Source: Pantoea wallisii
GTDB lineage: Bacteria; Pseudomonadota; Gammaproteobacteria; Enterobacterales; Enterobacteriaceae
NCBI RefSeq assembly: GCF_002095485.1
Contig: NZ_MLFS01000023.1
Span: 1-59,471, forward strand
Direction: 5' to 3'
DNA length: 59,471 bases
A model generated the notes under the pieces. That model made no database searches and was not told the origin of the DNA. It saw only the letters and a program-made list of their open reading frames with translations. The position numbers were made by a program, and so were the translations under genes. Below, one piece after another: positions 16,729 through 26,286 of the stretch (its first letter is position 1; every line of letters starts with the position of its first letter).

Positions 16729-16986
16729 ATGCAAAAGCGAAAGGCCGAAATTGATGTTGGCGCTGACCATATTGTTATTGAGCGTCGCTATCGGGCGCTG
16801 GGCGCAGTGAACGATCTGCTGATAGCAGTGTGGTTTCTGATTGGCAGCATCTTTTTCTTCTATGACTCTCTGATGACGGGTGGAACCTGGCTCTTTGTTG
16901 CTGGCAGCCTGCAGTTATTGCTGAGGCCGGTAATCACGCTCACTGAACTTATTCACGTTAATCGGGTGCAAAAACGCACCGGCTAA
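16729..16986 (+). CDS. YrhK domain membrane protein
   Basis: 85 residues. A basic N-terminus is followed by two hydrophobic segments (about 29-48 and 54-71) with the YrhK pattern VWFLIGSIFFFYDS...GTWLFVAGSLQLLLRP. Inner-membrane protein of unknown role. Confidence 0.8.
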   Translation: MQKRKAEIDVGADHIVIERRYRALGAVNDLLIAVWFLIGSIFFFYDSLMTGGTWLFVAGSLQLLLRPVITLTELIHVNRVQKRTG

Positions 16987-17170
16987 ATTCCCGCCTGATT
17001 TACTCCCCGGTAAAAATAGTGACGCTTAATCATCAGTTTACGCTTGCCAGTTGCGCGGCTGATTTGTCATTCTGCCTCTCCTGATGGCGAACAGAGGCAC
17101 GATCGTCAAACCGATCTCAATCAGCCAGGTTAGAGAGTAAATGATAACCGGGCAGAATAAGGACTATCCC

Positions 17171-17806
17171 ATGACAGAAAAAAGATACTTTTTCAGCGAT
17201 GCGCTCGAGGCAGAGTCGTCCGTTACCGGTTGTACTCCACAGGAAGACGGGCGCTACCGTGTCACGCTCTCCGCCACGCTATTTCATCCTCAGGGCGGCG
17301 GTCAGCCATCGGACAAAGGCACCATCGGGCAGGCGAACATGCTTCAGGCAGTGCAGGAGGCGAAGGAGATCATCCACATTACGGATGCGCCACTGGATAT
17401 CGGTCCGGTCACCTTAAAGGTCGATGGCAATTTGCGTCAACTGCATACACGTTATCATTCGGCCGGGCATCTGATTGCGGTCGCGGGTGAAAAGTACGGC
17501 TGGCAAGGTATCAAAGGTGATCACCGTCCCGGAGAGGGGCGAATAGTGTTTGAACCCGGTCAGCAGACAATCGCCGTCACGGCGGAGGATTTTGCCCGGC
17601 AGGTGGCAGATTTGGTGAGCCAGGCGCTGCCGCGTCACCAGCGCGAGGAGGAGAGCCGGCGCATGATTACGTGGGGAGACTTGCCTGCATATGCCTGTGG
17701 CGGAACACATGTTTCACAAACTTCTGAGGTGGGTGAAGTGCTGATCACGCGGGTCAGGGAGAAGAAGGGACAGCTTTCGGTGCAGTATGAGGTGAGTAAG
17801 GCATAG
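17171..17806 (+). CDS. AlaX-type alanyl-tRNA editing protein
   Basis: About 211 residues from ATG 17171 (AAGGA upstream). It matches the free-standing editing domain of alanyl-tRNA synthetase, which removes Ser or Gly wrongly attached to tRNA-Ala. The zinc site is complete: HSAGH (H96 and H100) and CGGTH (C176 and H180). The FHPQGGGQPSDKG substrate loop is near residues 38-50. Single gene, cytosolic. The synthetase itself is not in this window. Confidence 0.93.
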   Translation: MTEKRYFFSDALEAESSVTGCTPQEDGRYRVTLSATLFHPQGGGQPSDKGTIGQANMLQAVQEAKEIIHITDAPLDIGPVTLKVDGNLRQLHTRYHSAGHLIAVAGEKYGWQGIKGDHRPGEGRIVFEPGQQTIAVTAEDFARQVADLVSQALPRHQREEESRRMITWGDLPAYACGGTHVSQTSEVGEVLITRVREKKGQLSVQYEVSKA

Positions 17807-17859
17807 CCAGCCGGCGCTGAATACTACAAATTGATTTTGCAGTATTCAGCAAAATTCGG

Positions 17860-18336
17860 TCAGACTTTGAGCATCTTCGCTGTGTTATCGATGTCGATCT
17901 CATCTTCTGTGAAGATAAGTGTGGTGCCCTGGAAAGTTGTGATTGCCAGTTTCTTCACCGGACGCATTTCCCCCGCTTTAGTGGCGGATTTCGGCTTTAT
18001 GCTGTTCATCAGCATGCCTACCGACAGCACTGCATTCTCTTTATCAATTCGCGTCTCAACCGGCTCTTCTTCGGTGTAAACCAGCCAGGACTTGATCGAC
18101 GTCAGCTTCAGTCGCTCATTGGCAATAAAGATATATTTACTTTCCGGTGTAACTTTAACGTTATAAGCGGACAAGCCTTTATTATTGGTGGTGGGCTCGA
18201 AACTCACCGCGGCTTTAACTTTAATGAGCTCCGGATTGGCGACCTTAATCACATGAAAATAGCGGTTATCGCCGTTTTCATCTTTAATAAACCCAAAACC
18301 TTTATCCTGAAACCAGGTCGTGATCGTTCCGTTCAT
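17860..18336 (-). CDS. Cold-shock domain protein with extra C-terminal domain
   Basis: 158 residues from ATG 18336 (an in-frame ATG at 18342 is also possible). The N-terminal OB fold has the RNP1-like motif GTITTWFQDKGFGFIKDENG and an RYFHV stretch in place of the usual DVFVH. An extra domain of about 90 residues carries no known motif. Such proteins are found on enterobacterial plasmids and chromosomes and probably bind single-stranded nucleic acid. Convergent with the AlaX gene. Confidence 0.82.
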   Translation of the reverse strand: MNGTITTWFQDKGFGFIKDENGDNRYFHVIKVANPELIKVKAAVSFEPTTNNKGLSAYNVKVTPESKYIFIANERLKLTSIKSWLVYTEEEPVETRIDKENAVLSVGMLMNSIKPKSATKAGEMRPVKKLAITTFQGTTLIFTEDEIDIDNTAKMLKV

Positions 18337-18546
18337 AGCCATTACCGTCTGCTTAATTGTTTATCTACTCAGTTATTCAGCGCGCAGTGTAAAACACATT
18401 GCCGGTATCGGCTACGTCTTTGGGGCAGCTTTTACCGATAAATGCCCGTGCAGCACCCTTTTGCGCGCCATCAGGCACGCGGTCCGGCTCGCCAGCTGGC
18501 TAAAAATCCGTTATTATCCGCAGCCACTTTTCCGCCGGTCAGTCTG

Positions 18547-19245
18547 ATGTCTGCGATAGTCGATACATTTATTGCCCCGCCGTGCCACGAGCAGATAGAG
18601 ATTCTCTATCAGGACGAGCATTTAGCGATCATCAACAAGCCAACCGGGCTGCTGAGCCTCTCCGGAAAAAATCCGCAAAACCTTGATTCTGTGCATCACC
18701 GCCTGGTGCAACTATTTCCTGGCTGTACCCTTGTGCACCGGCTTGACTTCGGTACTTCCGGGCTGATGGTGATCGCCCTTAATAAAGCGATCAACGCCGC
18801 GCTCTGCCAGCAGTTCAGCCAGCGCACCGTCACTAAATTGTACAGCGCGTTACTTTGCGGGCACCTGCATGAGAACGAGGGCATAATCAATGCAGCGATA
18901 GCCCGAGACCCGGCGCTCTTCCCTCTGATGACCATTTGCGCTGACCAGGGCAAGCCAGCCTGTTCGCATTATCAGGTAGTGGAGCGCTTTTACCAGCCGG
19001 GGAAGGGCGGTACGCCTTTGCCCCTGACGCGCGTCACCTTAGCGCCGCAGACCGGGCGCACCCACCAGCTGCGCATTCACTGCCAGTGGCTGGGGCACCC
19101 AATTTTAGGATGCGATCTTTATGGTGGTCGCCAGTTGCCGGGTACGGAACAGACGTCGCGTTTGATGTTGCACGCCAGCGCGTTGCATTTTGTTCATCCC
19201 GTCAGTGGAGAGGCGATTAACGCCCGTCATCCCTGCCCGTTTTAA
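18547..19245 (+). CDS. RluA family pseudouridine synthase
   Basis: About 232 residues from ATG 18547, where similarity to the family begins; the upstream extension to 18442 looks non-coding. Catalytic motif HRLDFGTSG with the nucleophilic Asp at D67. Further family motifs are INKPTGLLS near 30-38 and TGRTHQLRIH near the C-terminal third. It is RluA-like, but with enough difference that the target uridine (23S rRNA or tRNA in E. coli RluA) cannot be assumed. Probably an accessory paralogue. Confidence 0.88.
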   Translation: MSAIVDTFIAPPCHEQIEILYQDEHLAIINKPTGLLSLSGKNPQNLDSVHHRLVQLFPGCTLVHRLDFGTSGLMVIALNKAINAALCQQFSQRTVTKLYSALLCGHLHENEGIINAAIARDPALFPLMTICADQGKPACSHYQVVERFYQPGKGGTPLPLTRVTLAPQTGRTHQLRIHCQWLGHPILGCDLYGGRQLPGTEQTSRLMLHASALHFVHPVSGEAINARHPCPF

Positions 19246-19276
19246 AACTACGTAGCCGGCGTGACAGGCGGGCGCA

Positions 19277-19816
19277 TTACCACATCAAATCATCGGGTAC
19301 TTTGAAGTCGGCATACGGATCTTCTTCGTCCTGCTCTTCCTGACTCAGCGCGCTGTTTAAGACGATGGACTTCTCATCACGCTGCGCGATCTTATCGGCA
19401 ACGCTTGCCGGGATAATGGCGTATTCACTCTCGCTGCTGTTATCAATGACCAGGCGCGCAATCGCGAGTCGGCCATTAATCAGTTGAGCCTGTGTTGCCT
19501 TATCCACCATGACTTTTTTGATCAGGTTATTGTCGGTGAAGTTAAAAGCGATCTCGCCTCTGGCGATAACAATTCTGTTCATCTCAATAAGCTGTTTAAC
19601 CTGCGCTTTGTACTCTTTTGCCAACGCTGCCTGCTTTTGCTGCTCGCTGAGCTGCTTATCACGCTCCTGTTGCGCCTGTTTATTCTCTTCCACGGCGGCA
19701 CGCGCCTCACGCGCCTGAACACGGGATTTTTTGGCGGTTCTTTTCACCTTATCCATCTTTTTACTGGTCACTAAACCAGCTTTTAACATCTGCTCTTGTA
19801 AGGTAAGTTTCGTCAT
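19277..19816 (-). CDS. yaiL: YaiL family (DUF2058) nucleic-acid-associated protein
   Basis: 179 residues from ATG 19816. Near-identical in layout to E. coli YaiL: basic N-terminal region LTLQEQMLKAGLVTSKKM, a long charged coiled-coil rich in Gln/Lys/Glu (about 25-75), a compact middle domain and the acidic tail DPYADFKVPDDLMW. Described as a nucleoprotein or polynucleotide-associated enzyme; the biochemical role is not known. Confidence 0.93.
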   Translation of the reverse strand: MTKLTLQEQMLKAGLVTSKKMDKVKRTAKKSRVQAREARAAVEENKQAQQERDKQLSEQQKQAALAKEYKAQVKQLIEMNRIVIARGEIAFNFTDNNLIKKVMVDKATQAQLINGRLAIARLVIDNSSESEYAIIPASVADKIAQRDEKSIVLNSALSQEEQDEEDPYADFKVPDDLMW

Positions 19817-19966
19817 TGTCGCTTCTGAATCCGTTGAATGATACGCCGGATTATACCTGTAATTTCTCACGTTGCATTAGCCAGGCGGCTCCGGCAGCGC
19901 AGCCGACGACGGTACGTTATCTGTCGTCGGCTTCAGAAGAAAATATCCGCTCTCTGTTGATCAACC

Positions 19967-20824
19967 CTAAATCACAGCCACGCCGCCCGTCACCGCAATT
20001 GTGGCGCCAGAGATGTAGCTGGCCTCATCGCTGGCCAGCATCACATACGCAGCTGCCAGCTCGGCAGGCTGCCCCATGCGTTGCAACGGTACTTCGCTAC
20101 CAAAGCTTTCAACCTGTTCCGGCGGCATTGTGGCCGGTATCAGCGGCGTCCAGATGGGGCCAGGCGCAACGGCGTTGGCACGAATCCCTTTCTCCGCCAG
20201 CAGTGCCGCCAGTCCGCCGGAAAAGTTAACGATGGCGGCTTTTGTTGCTGAATAGGCCAGCAGCTTCGGCTTAGGCTGATCGGCATTGATGGAGGCAGTG
20301 TTGATGATAGAACCACCGGAAGGCATATGCGGCACCGCCGCTTTACAGATGTAGAACATCGCGTAGAGATTGGTTTTCATGGTGCGATCGAACTCGTCAT
20401 CGCTGATCTCATCAAGCGACTGGCGCGTCATTTGATAAGCTGCGTTATTCACCACGATATCAATTTTGCCAAACTGTGCCGCAGTCTGAGCAACGATATG
20501 ACGGCAGTGCTCCGCTTCTGTCACATCACCTGCAATCAACAGCGCGCGCTGTCCCGCTTCCTCTACCAGACTCGCCGTGTCTTTTGCATCATCATGTTCG
20601 TCCAGGTATGAGATGACGACGTCAGCACCTTCACGGGCATAGGCGATCGCCACCGCCCGGCCAATACCAGAATCCCCACCGGTAATCACGGCGGTTTTAC
20701 CTTTCAGTCGCCCGCTACCTTTATAAGTGGTTTCACCGTGATCGGCCTTTGGCTGCATCTCCTGAATGTTGCCAGGCCATGTTTGCTGTTGCGCTTTCTG
20801 CGGGTGTTGTGGACGATTAGTCAT
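19967..20824 (-). CDS. YghA-like SDR oxidoreductase
   Basis: 285 residues. The N-terminal extension of about 40 residues (QTWPGNIQEMQPKADHGETT) is typical of the YghA group. The cofactor site TGGDSGIGRAVA lies near residues 48-59, NNAA near 127, and YSATKAA holds the catalytic Tyr/Lys. Relatives reduce aldehydes or serve as general-stress (GspA39-like) reductases. GAGAGAG ribosome site. Confidence 0.9.
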   Translation of the reverse strand: MTNRPQHPQKAQQQTWPGNIQEMQPKADHGETTYKGSGRLKGKTAVITGGDSGIGRAVAIAYAREGADVVISYLDEHDDAKDTASLVEEAGQRALLIAGDVTEAEHCRHIVAQTAAQFGKIDIVVNNAAYQMTRQSLDEISDDEFDRTMKTNLYAMFYICKAAVPHMPSGGSIINTASINADQPKPKLLAYSATKAAIVNFSGGLAALLAEKGIRANAVAPGPIWTPLIPATMPPEQVESFGSEVPLQRMGQPAELAAAYVMLASDEASYISGATIAVTGGVAVI

Positions 20825-21595
20825 AATCTCTCTCCCTATAAATATAAATTGCCGGATAAAGCGGGCATTCGCCTGAAAAACTGAATGCTCTCCAGCGCTG
20901 GTTGGTAAGTGTAGCAGTCATGATTAAATCGCCAGAAAATCGTTATGAAAAAGAAATAAGCCAAACGGTTCAGGAATAATATTACAACGGTCACGTCAGT
21001 CAGCTGGTCTCTATTAATCAAGTGCGATAAGAAAAAAGATTAATAATGGGTAAGGACATATTGGCTTTGAACGGTCACCATCAATGCAGAGCGAGCTGAT
21101 TAAAATTTTGAGTAACATGCCTGCGGACTTATCCGAAAAAAATAGTGCGACTGTTTGCAGAGGCGTAAATAAATGTTTTAAAAAGTTACAGTGACTGACA
21201 ATATTCTAAACTTATTAAATCGCTATAAAACAACTTATAACAGTAGATTTTAAAAAGAGGATGCTTGCTGAATAAGATTTTCCATCCTGACACCATAATT
21301 GTGCAAGTAGTTGTATTTAAAGTAAATTAATTGAATTAAAAACCGGGGTTTCATTAGGTTATTACGTGCCTGATAGCCACTTGCGCGTGGAGGCACAGGG
21401 AGAATTAAGGCAGGGCAAGATGATTGTTGATTGTGTAAGCATCCGTCCCGGCATTCGTCTTGTCATGATTTATAAATTTACTGCCATCAAGCCGCTTTGC
21501 TTGCAAATATTCGGGTCTAAACCAGACTGAAAAATCGCAAATTAAATTGCATAGCGTCAGATATATGCATCGTTAACGTTGATGAAAGGGTTTAT
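20825..21595. other. Long AT-rich intergenic stretch
   Basis: About 770 bp without a convincing gene. A 35-codon frame at 21083 has no ribosome site. A clean hairpin lies at 21366-21396: outer stem GTGCCT/AGGCAC, inner stem CCAC/GTGG, no U-run. It may be a long leader or a small RNA region before the DUF2382 genes. Confidence 0.5.
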
Positions 21596-22003
21596 ATGTC
21601 TTCCTCTTCAGGTAATGAAAAACAAAGGGATAACAAGGAACAGATCCTGGGCCTTGCGGAGGAAAAACTGGATGTGTCGCGTGAAACTGTCATCGACAGA
21701 ACGATTACCGTGAAACGAATGACTGCTGAAAATCAATCGGTTATCAATCTGACGCTTAGCCATCAAAAGGTGGATATTACGCATGTTCCCGTTAATAAGC
21801 CTGTCGGAAAGGTGCCGGATATTCGGGAAGAGAACGGCGTAATTATCGTACCGGTTGTTGAGGAAGAGGTCGAAGTCATTCGTCGGCTGATTCTCCGGGA
21901 AGAGGTACATATTCGCCGCATTGAGGAGCAGGTGCATCACGAGGAGTCTGTTCCTGTGCGAAAACAGTATGTAGAGATACATAAAGAAGATGATGAGAGT
22001 TAA
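21596..22003 (+). CDS. DUF2382 (YsnF/AvaK-type) stress protein
   Basis: 135 residues, highly charged. DUF2382 repeat pattern: EEKLDVSRETVIDRTITVKR, then NGVIIVPVVEEEVEVIRR with LILREEVHIRRIEE. Relatives in Bacillus (YsnF) and cyanobacteria (AvaK) are general-stress proteins of unknown action. AAAGGG site. The next gene, 26 bp downstream, has the same domain, so the pair is an operon. Confidence 0.85.
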   Translation: MSSSSGNEKQRDNKEQILGLAEEKLDVSRETVIDRTITVKRMTAENQSVINLTLSHQKVDITHVPVNKPVGKVPDIREENGVIIVPVVEEEVEVIRRLILREEVHIRRIEEQVHHEESVPVRKQYVEIHKEDDES

Positions 22004-22029
22004 TTCAGCCTACCCTGCAAGAGGTACTT

Positions 22030-22974
22030 ATGGAACACGAAAAAATTGTGACAATGTACGATTCGCTGGCTCAGGCAGAAGGTGCTAAACGCAGCCTTAT
22101 CAAAGCGGGTTTCCACGAGCATGATATTGATGTCATCTCTGGCGAAAGACTACGTGAAGAGGGGCATGAAGCGCGTCACCCCAGCTTCTGGCAGCGCCTC
22201 TTTGGTAAATCGCTGGATGAAGAACAGAGTGAAGTGTATGAGGATGCGATACGCGCCGGTGGCAGCGTACTGACGCTGCGCGCGAAAGAAGATGAGTTAC
22301 CGCGGGCGTATAGCATTCTGGACGCGCACGACACCACTGGCCTGATCACGCCCTCCAGCTCAGGTACGCTGTTAACGGAGAGTGATGAGTATCAATCTGC
22401 TGCTCCGGGCGTTGAGCGTGACGGTATAGCCGGTGAGTCACCGGTGCGCACAACGTTAACCGGCGACGAAACGGAAGAGGAGATACTGCGCCTGGCCGAA
22501 GAGCGACTGGAGGTCGGCAAACGTATTGTCAGCGAAGGCACCACTCGCGTCCGCCGCTATACCGTGACCGATCAGGTTTCTGAATCTGTTTCGCTGCATG
22601 AACAACATGCCGACATCTTCCGTCGCGATGCTACGCAGGTTGCACCAGCTGGCAGTGTGGACTGGGAAGAGAAGACGATTGAGGTCGAAGAGACGCATGA
22701 GCGCCCGGTAGTGAACAAAACAACCCACATTACGGAAGAGGTGGTGGTGCGGAAAGATGAGTCTGACCGCCAGGAGAATATCACCGATTCAGTGCGCCAT
22801 CAGGAGGTTGATATCGAGCATGCCGGCAATAAAGCGCAGGCAGGTTTCGGCGCCCCAAAAGAGAGCGTTACCGCACAGGCGCCAGTTCAGCCACCGCGCG
22901 ATTTGACCGCTGCAGATGATCTGAAGCGCTCAGACAGCGATCCTGTCGCTCCTCCGGTTACTAAAGCCCGGTAA
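22030..22974 (+). CDS. YflT-like domain plus DUF2382 stress protein
   Basis: 314 residues. The N-terminal 100 residues follow the heat-induced YflT/17M pattern (KIVTMYDSLAQAEGAKRSLIKAGF, then VYEDAIRAGGSVLTLRA). Residues about 155-270 form the DUF2382 domain (RLAEERLEVGKRIVSEGTTR, then EEVVVRKD). The tail is disordered and Pro/Ala-rich. Fusion of the two domains matches general-stress proteins; the role is unknown. Follows the shorter DUF2382 gene by 26 bp. GAGG site. Confidence 0.87.
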   Translation: MEHEKIVTMYDSLAQAEGAKRSLIKAGFHEHDIDVISGERLREEGHEARHPSFWQRLFGKSLDEEQSEVYEDAIRAGGSVLTLRAKEDELPRAYSILDAHDTTGLITPSSSGTLLTESDEYQSAAPGVERDGIAGESPVRTTLTGDETEEEILRLAEERLEVGKRIVSEGTTRVRRYTVTDQVSESVSLHEQHADIFRRDATQVAPAGSVDWEEKTIEVEETHERPVVNKTTHITEEVVVRKDESDRQENITDSVRHQEVDIEHAGNKAQAGFGAPKESVTAQAPVQPPRDLTAADDLKRSDSDPVAPPVTKAR

Positions 22975-22992
22975 ATCGTTTTCAGCCTGGCG

Positions 22993-24000
22993 TTACTGCG
23001 CCGGGCTGAAACAGTCAGCTGCGGGTGCTGAATCAACGGGCCTGTTGCCGCCGAAGGTCTTACGGTAACAGGAGAGTGAGACTCCCGCAGATTTACGGAA
23101 AGCGGCGCGAAAACTCTCCATGGATTGAAATCCACACTGCTCCATTATCTGTTCATTAAGCAGCGCATTACTCTCCAGTAACTCACGGGCAAGATTCATC
23201 CGTGCCTGAAGCAGCCAGGCTTTAGGAGTGGTTCCCATCGCCTCTTTGAAACGCCTCAAAAATGTGCGTTCAGACATTACTGCACGCTCTGCCATCTGCT
23301 GCACAGAGAGATTCATGTGTAAATTCTGAAGTATCCATTCAAGAACGGAAGCAACCTCATCGCGCGGCTTTTGTGCGACGGGGGAGGGAATAAACTGGAT
23401 CTGTCCGCCCGATCTTTGCGGCGCCATCACTAAACGTCTCGCTACCACATTGGCAATGTGTGTCCCGTAGTCACGACAAATCAGATGTAAACAGGCATCG
23501 ATACCTGCAGCGCTACCCGCAGAAGTAATTATTTGTCCGCTATCAACGTAGAGCACATTAGGGTCCACGGTTATGTCGGGAAACTTCTCTGCCAGCTCAC
23601 GGGTATAACGCCAGTGAGTCGTGGCGCGCTTGCCGCTCAGCAGGCCCGCTGCAGCCAGCACGAATACGCCAGAACAGATGGAAACCAGACGTGCCCCGCG
23701 ATCGCTGGCTGCACGCAGTGCGTCCAGCAATGCCTGCGGTGGGGTTTCATCGCGACGACGCCAGCCCGGAATAATGATGGTCTGCGCTTCGCAGAGCGAG
23801 TCCAGACCAAAACCTGAAACAATCTGAATACCTTCTGTTGCGGTTATCGGCGAGGGATCAACCGCCACTATCCGGTGCTGATACCAGGGAAAATCAAATT
23901 CGGGTCGGGGAAGCCCAAAGATCTCCACAGCAATTCCGAACTCAAAGGTACAGAGCCCGTCATAAGCCAGTATGGCCACTAAGCCCGGGGGATTGAACAT
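22993..24000 (-). CDS. ftrA: FtrA-like regulator: DJ-1/PfpI domain with AraC helix-turn-helix
   Basis: About 335 residues from ATG 24000; a GTG at 24036 is also possible. The N-terminal DJ-1/PfpI-like domain (starting VAILAYDGLCTFEFGIAVEIFGLPRPE) has the CSGVFVLAAAGLL nucleophile-like turn. The C-terminal AraC domain (about 230-325) holds MSERTFLRRFKEAMGTTPKAWL. GlxA/FtrA-type transcription regulator. It is divergent from the rhodanese gene, which is the usual neighbour and probable target. Confidence 0.87.
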   Translation of the reverse strand: MFNPPGLVAILAYDGLCTFEFGIAVEIFGLPRPEFDFPWYQHRIVAVDPSPITATEGIQIVSGFGLDSLCEAQTIIIPGWRRRDETPPQALLDALRAASDRGARLVSICSGVFVLAAAGLLSGKRATTHWRYTRELAEKFPDITVDPNVLYVDSGQIITSAGSAAGIDACLHLICRDYGTHIANVVARRLVMAPQRSGGQIQFIPSPVAQKPRDEVASVLEWILQNLHMNLSVQQMAERAVMSERTFLRRFKEAMGTTPKAWLLQARMNLARELLESNALLNEQIMEQCGFQSMESFRAAFRKSAGVSLSCYRKTFGGNRPVDSAPAADCFSPAQ

Positions 24001-24096
24001 TGGCGGAAAACTACCGGTTATTGTCAGGACCGCCACTTTATCAGTCGGATGCTGCTCCCTACAATCATCAAACCCGTTATCCAGAAGAGAGTGCCC

Positions 24097-24528
24097 ATGA
24101 GAAGTTTAATCCGTGAAATTCCGGCAGCATCACCCGCCGAAGCGCTGCAGCACTTCAGCCGCCGTTTCGCCTTTGAGACCGATTGCGCCGATGTCCATCA
24201 GAGCCAGCAGGCAGGTGACGTTGATTATGTGTTAGTCGATGTAAGAGGAAGCGATGCCTTTGCAAAAGCGCATGTGCCCGGGGCGATCAATATCCCGACA
24301 GGCGCGATCACCGCAGAAGGAGTGGCCGATTACGCGCCTGACACGCTGTTTGTGGTTTACTGTGCCGGGCCCCACTGTAACGGCGTGCACCGCGCCGCCA
24401 TCCGTCTGGCAAGCCTGGGTTTCAGCGTAAAGGAGATGATTGGCGGCCTTACCGGCTGGGTTGATGAAGGACTTCCTCTGCAGGGTGAAACGCCTGCTTC
24501 TGATCCTGGCTTCTCCTGCGCCTGCTAA
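24097..24528 (+). CDS. Rhodanese-like sulfurtransferase
   Basis: 143 residues from ATG 24097 (AGAGAG upstream). Single rhodanese domain: VDVRGSDAFAKAHVPGAINIP, then the active loop YCAGPHCNGVHRAA with catalytic Cys, and IGGLTGWVDEGLPL at the end. The tail ends in CAC. It lies divergent to the FtrA-like regulator. Transfers sulfane sulfur; the acceptor is unknown. Confidence 0.92.
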   Translation: MRSLIREIPAASPAEALQHFSRRFAFETDCADVHQSQQAGDVDYVLVDVRGSDAFAKAHVPGAINIPTGAITAEGVADYAPDTLFVVYCAGPHCNGVHRAAIRLASLGFSVKEMIGGLTGWVDEGLPLQGETPASDPGFSCAC

Positions 24529-25529
24529 ATCGTTTTGTCTCGTTTCGGGTAGCGCTGCCCGGCGACAGTTGATGTCAGGTTCATATCGTTGGCTTGCGCA
24601 CCCGAAACAAAAGCGGGATGGGTGCGCATCAGTGCGGTGATGGCTTTGAGATGCTCACGCAGCAAGCCGTGCAGTTCACGGATAGCCGGCGAGAACTGCT
24701 TGCGATGTGGGCAGATGAGATTCAGCGGCACGGCCTCGCCGGGCTGTTCTGGCAGCAGCACCTCCAGCCTTCCCGCCACAACGTCCGGGCTAACGTCTAT
24801 CCAGGATTTATACGCAATCCCCACGCCCGCCACAGCCCAGCGCCGCACCAGGTCCGCGTCGTCGCACAGCATACGGCTGCTGACCGTAATCTGCCTGCGC
24901 ATCCCATTTTCCGGGAATGACCACTTATCGTAGACGTGGCCGTTCAGGGTATACAGCAGACAGTGATGCAGGCGCAGATCATCCAGCTGCCGGGGTCTGC
25001 CGTGTTTAAGGAGGTACGCCGGCGAAGCGGTGAGCACGCGGCGGTTATCCTCTGCCAGCGGCAGCGCAACATAACTGCTGTTTTCCAGCACGCCATATCG
25101 GATTGCGACATCCACCGGATCGCGAAACACGTCGCTAACGTTGTCTGACAGGTAGAGTCGCAGAGATATTTTCGGGTGCTTTTCGCAGAAAGCTGTGATC
25201 ACCGGCAGGATAATATTGCGTCCGATGTCTGAAGGGATGGCTATCTTCAGTTCGCCCTGGATTTCATCTTCACTGCCCTGAAGCAGTTCCGTACCTGCCT
25301 GCAGGATTGCCAGCATCTCCTGAGCATAGGGGAGCCAGGTTTCGCCCTCGGCGGTCAGGCGCAGGCTGCGCGTGGAGCGTGCAAACAGCCTTTTATTCAA
25401 GTCACGCTCCAGTCGGTTGACGGCAGCACTGACCTGGCCCGGAAGAATATCCGCTTCACGGGCGGCGCTGGAGAAGCTACCCAGCGCGGCGGCGCGAACG
25501 AATAGCGTAACATCTTCAAGTCGTATCAT
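24525..25529 (-). CDS. LysR family transcriptional regulator
   Basis: 334 residues, longer than the usual 300 because of a C-terminal tail. Helix-turn-helix near residues 5-62 (GSFSSAAREADILPGQVSAAVNRLE); effector domain of the CrgA/DmlR-like group. It overlaps the end of the rhodanese gene by 4 bp in convergent orientation. No obvious target next to it. Confidence 0.9.
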   Translation of the reverse strand: MIRLEDVTLFVRAAALGSFSSAAREADILPGQVSAAVNRLERDLNKRLFARSTRSLRLTAEGETWLPYAQEMLAILQAGTELLQGSEDEIQGELKIAIPSDIGRNIILPVITAFCEKHPKISLRLYLSDNVSDVFRDPVDVAIRYGVLENSSYVALPLAEDNRRVLTASPAYLLKHGRPRQLDDLRLHHCLLYTLNGHVYDKWSFPENGMRRQITVSSRMLCDDADLVRRWAVAGVGIAYKSWIDVSPDVVAGRLEVLLPEQPGEAVPLNLICPHRKQFSPAIRELHGLLREHLKAITALMRTHPAFVSGAQANDMNLTSTVAGQRYPKRDKTI

Positions 25530-25689
25530 GCAGGCTCCAGAGTGCAGGATCTATTGCGGCCTACCCGGTTAAGTCCGTCACAAATCATCAATCTACTATA
25601 CTCACCATTACAGTTGAAAAGTTACCTCAAAAGCTGTGCACGGTTAATGACCGGATAACAACCCTACATCTGTCCATCTGGAGAACAAA

Positions 25690-26259
25690 ATGCATAAGAG
25701 TAAAACCTTGAAAGGGCTGCTGGCAGTAACGGCAGTCGCAGCGATGTTCACCACGCTTAACGCGCAAGCCCAAACGCCGTCAGGTACCGCGCAGAACAGT
25801 GCCACTGCGCAAACGACAGCGGGCGCTAAACTCAGTGCCGGCGATGAAAAAGCGCTGAAGGACATGGCGCAGGCGAATGTTAACGAAATCGCCGCTGCTA
25901 AAATCGCGCTGAGCAAGGCCAAAAGCAGTGATGTTAAAGCCTTTGCACAGAAGATGGTCGACGACCATGGCAGTGCACTGACCAAAGTGCAGACGGTAGC
26001 CGAACAGAAGGGCGTTACGCTTCCGACTGAGCCGGACGCGAAACACAAGGCGATGGCCGACAAACTGGACAAGCAGAGCGGCGAGGCATTTGACAAAATG
26101 TATATGGAAAACGCCGGTACCAAAGACCACAAAATGGTGCTCTCAAAGTTGCAGGCTGACGCTAAAAACATCAAAGATCCGGATGTAAAAGCGCTGGCGG
26201 ACGCGCATACACCGGTTGTTGAGCAGCATTTAAAAGCAGCTGAACAGATGTCGATGTAA
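25690..26259 (+). CDS. DUF4142 (ferritin-like) periplasmic protein
   Basis: 189 residues with a signal peptide (about 1-25, cleavage after LNAQA). The mature part is a helical bundle with the DUF4142 pattern: DEKALKDMAQANVNEIAAAKIAL, then FAQKMVDDHGSALTKV, and a last helix ending VEQHLKAAEQM. Secreted, function unknown. GGAG ribosome site. Confidence 0.9.
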   Translation: MHKSKTLKGLLAVTAVAAMFTTLNAQAQTPSGTAQNSATAQTTAGAKLSAGDEKALKDMAQANVNEIAAAKIALSKAKSSDVKAFAQKMVDDHGSALTKVQTVAEQKGVTLPTEPDAKHKAMADKLDKQSGEAFDKMYMENAGTKDHKMVLSKLQADAKNIKDPDVKALADAHTPVVEQHLKAAEQMSM

Positions 26260-26286
26260 GTAAGCCACCAGTGCGCTGATCGCACA

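Noticed and set aside
16544..16810. 88-codon frame across the acidic peptide and YrhK genes
   Set aside because: Runs through a terminator and overlaps two better genes in other frames.
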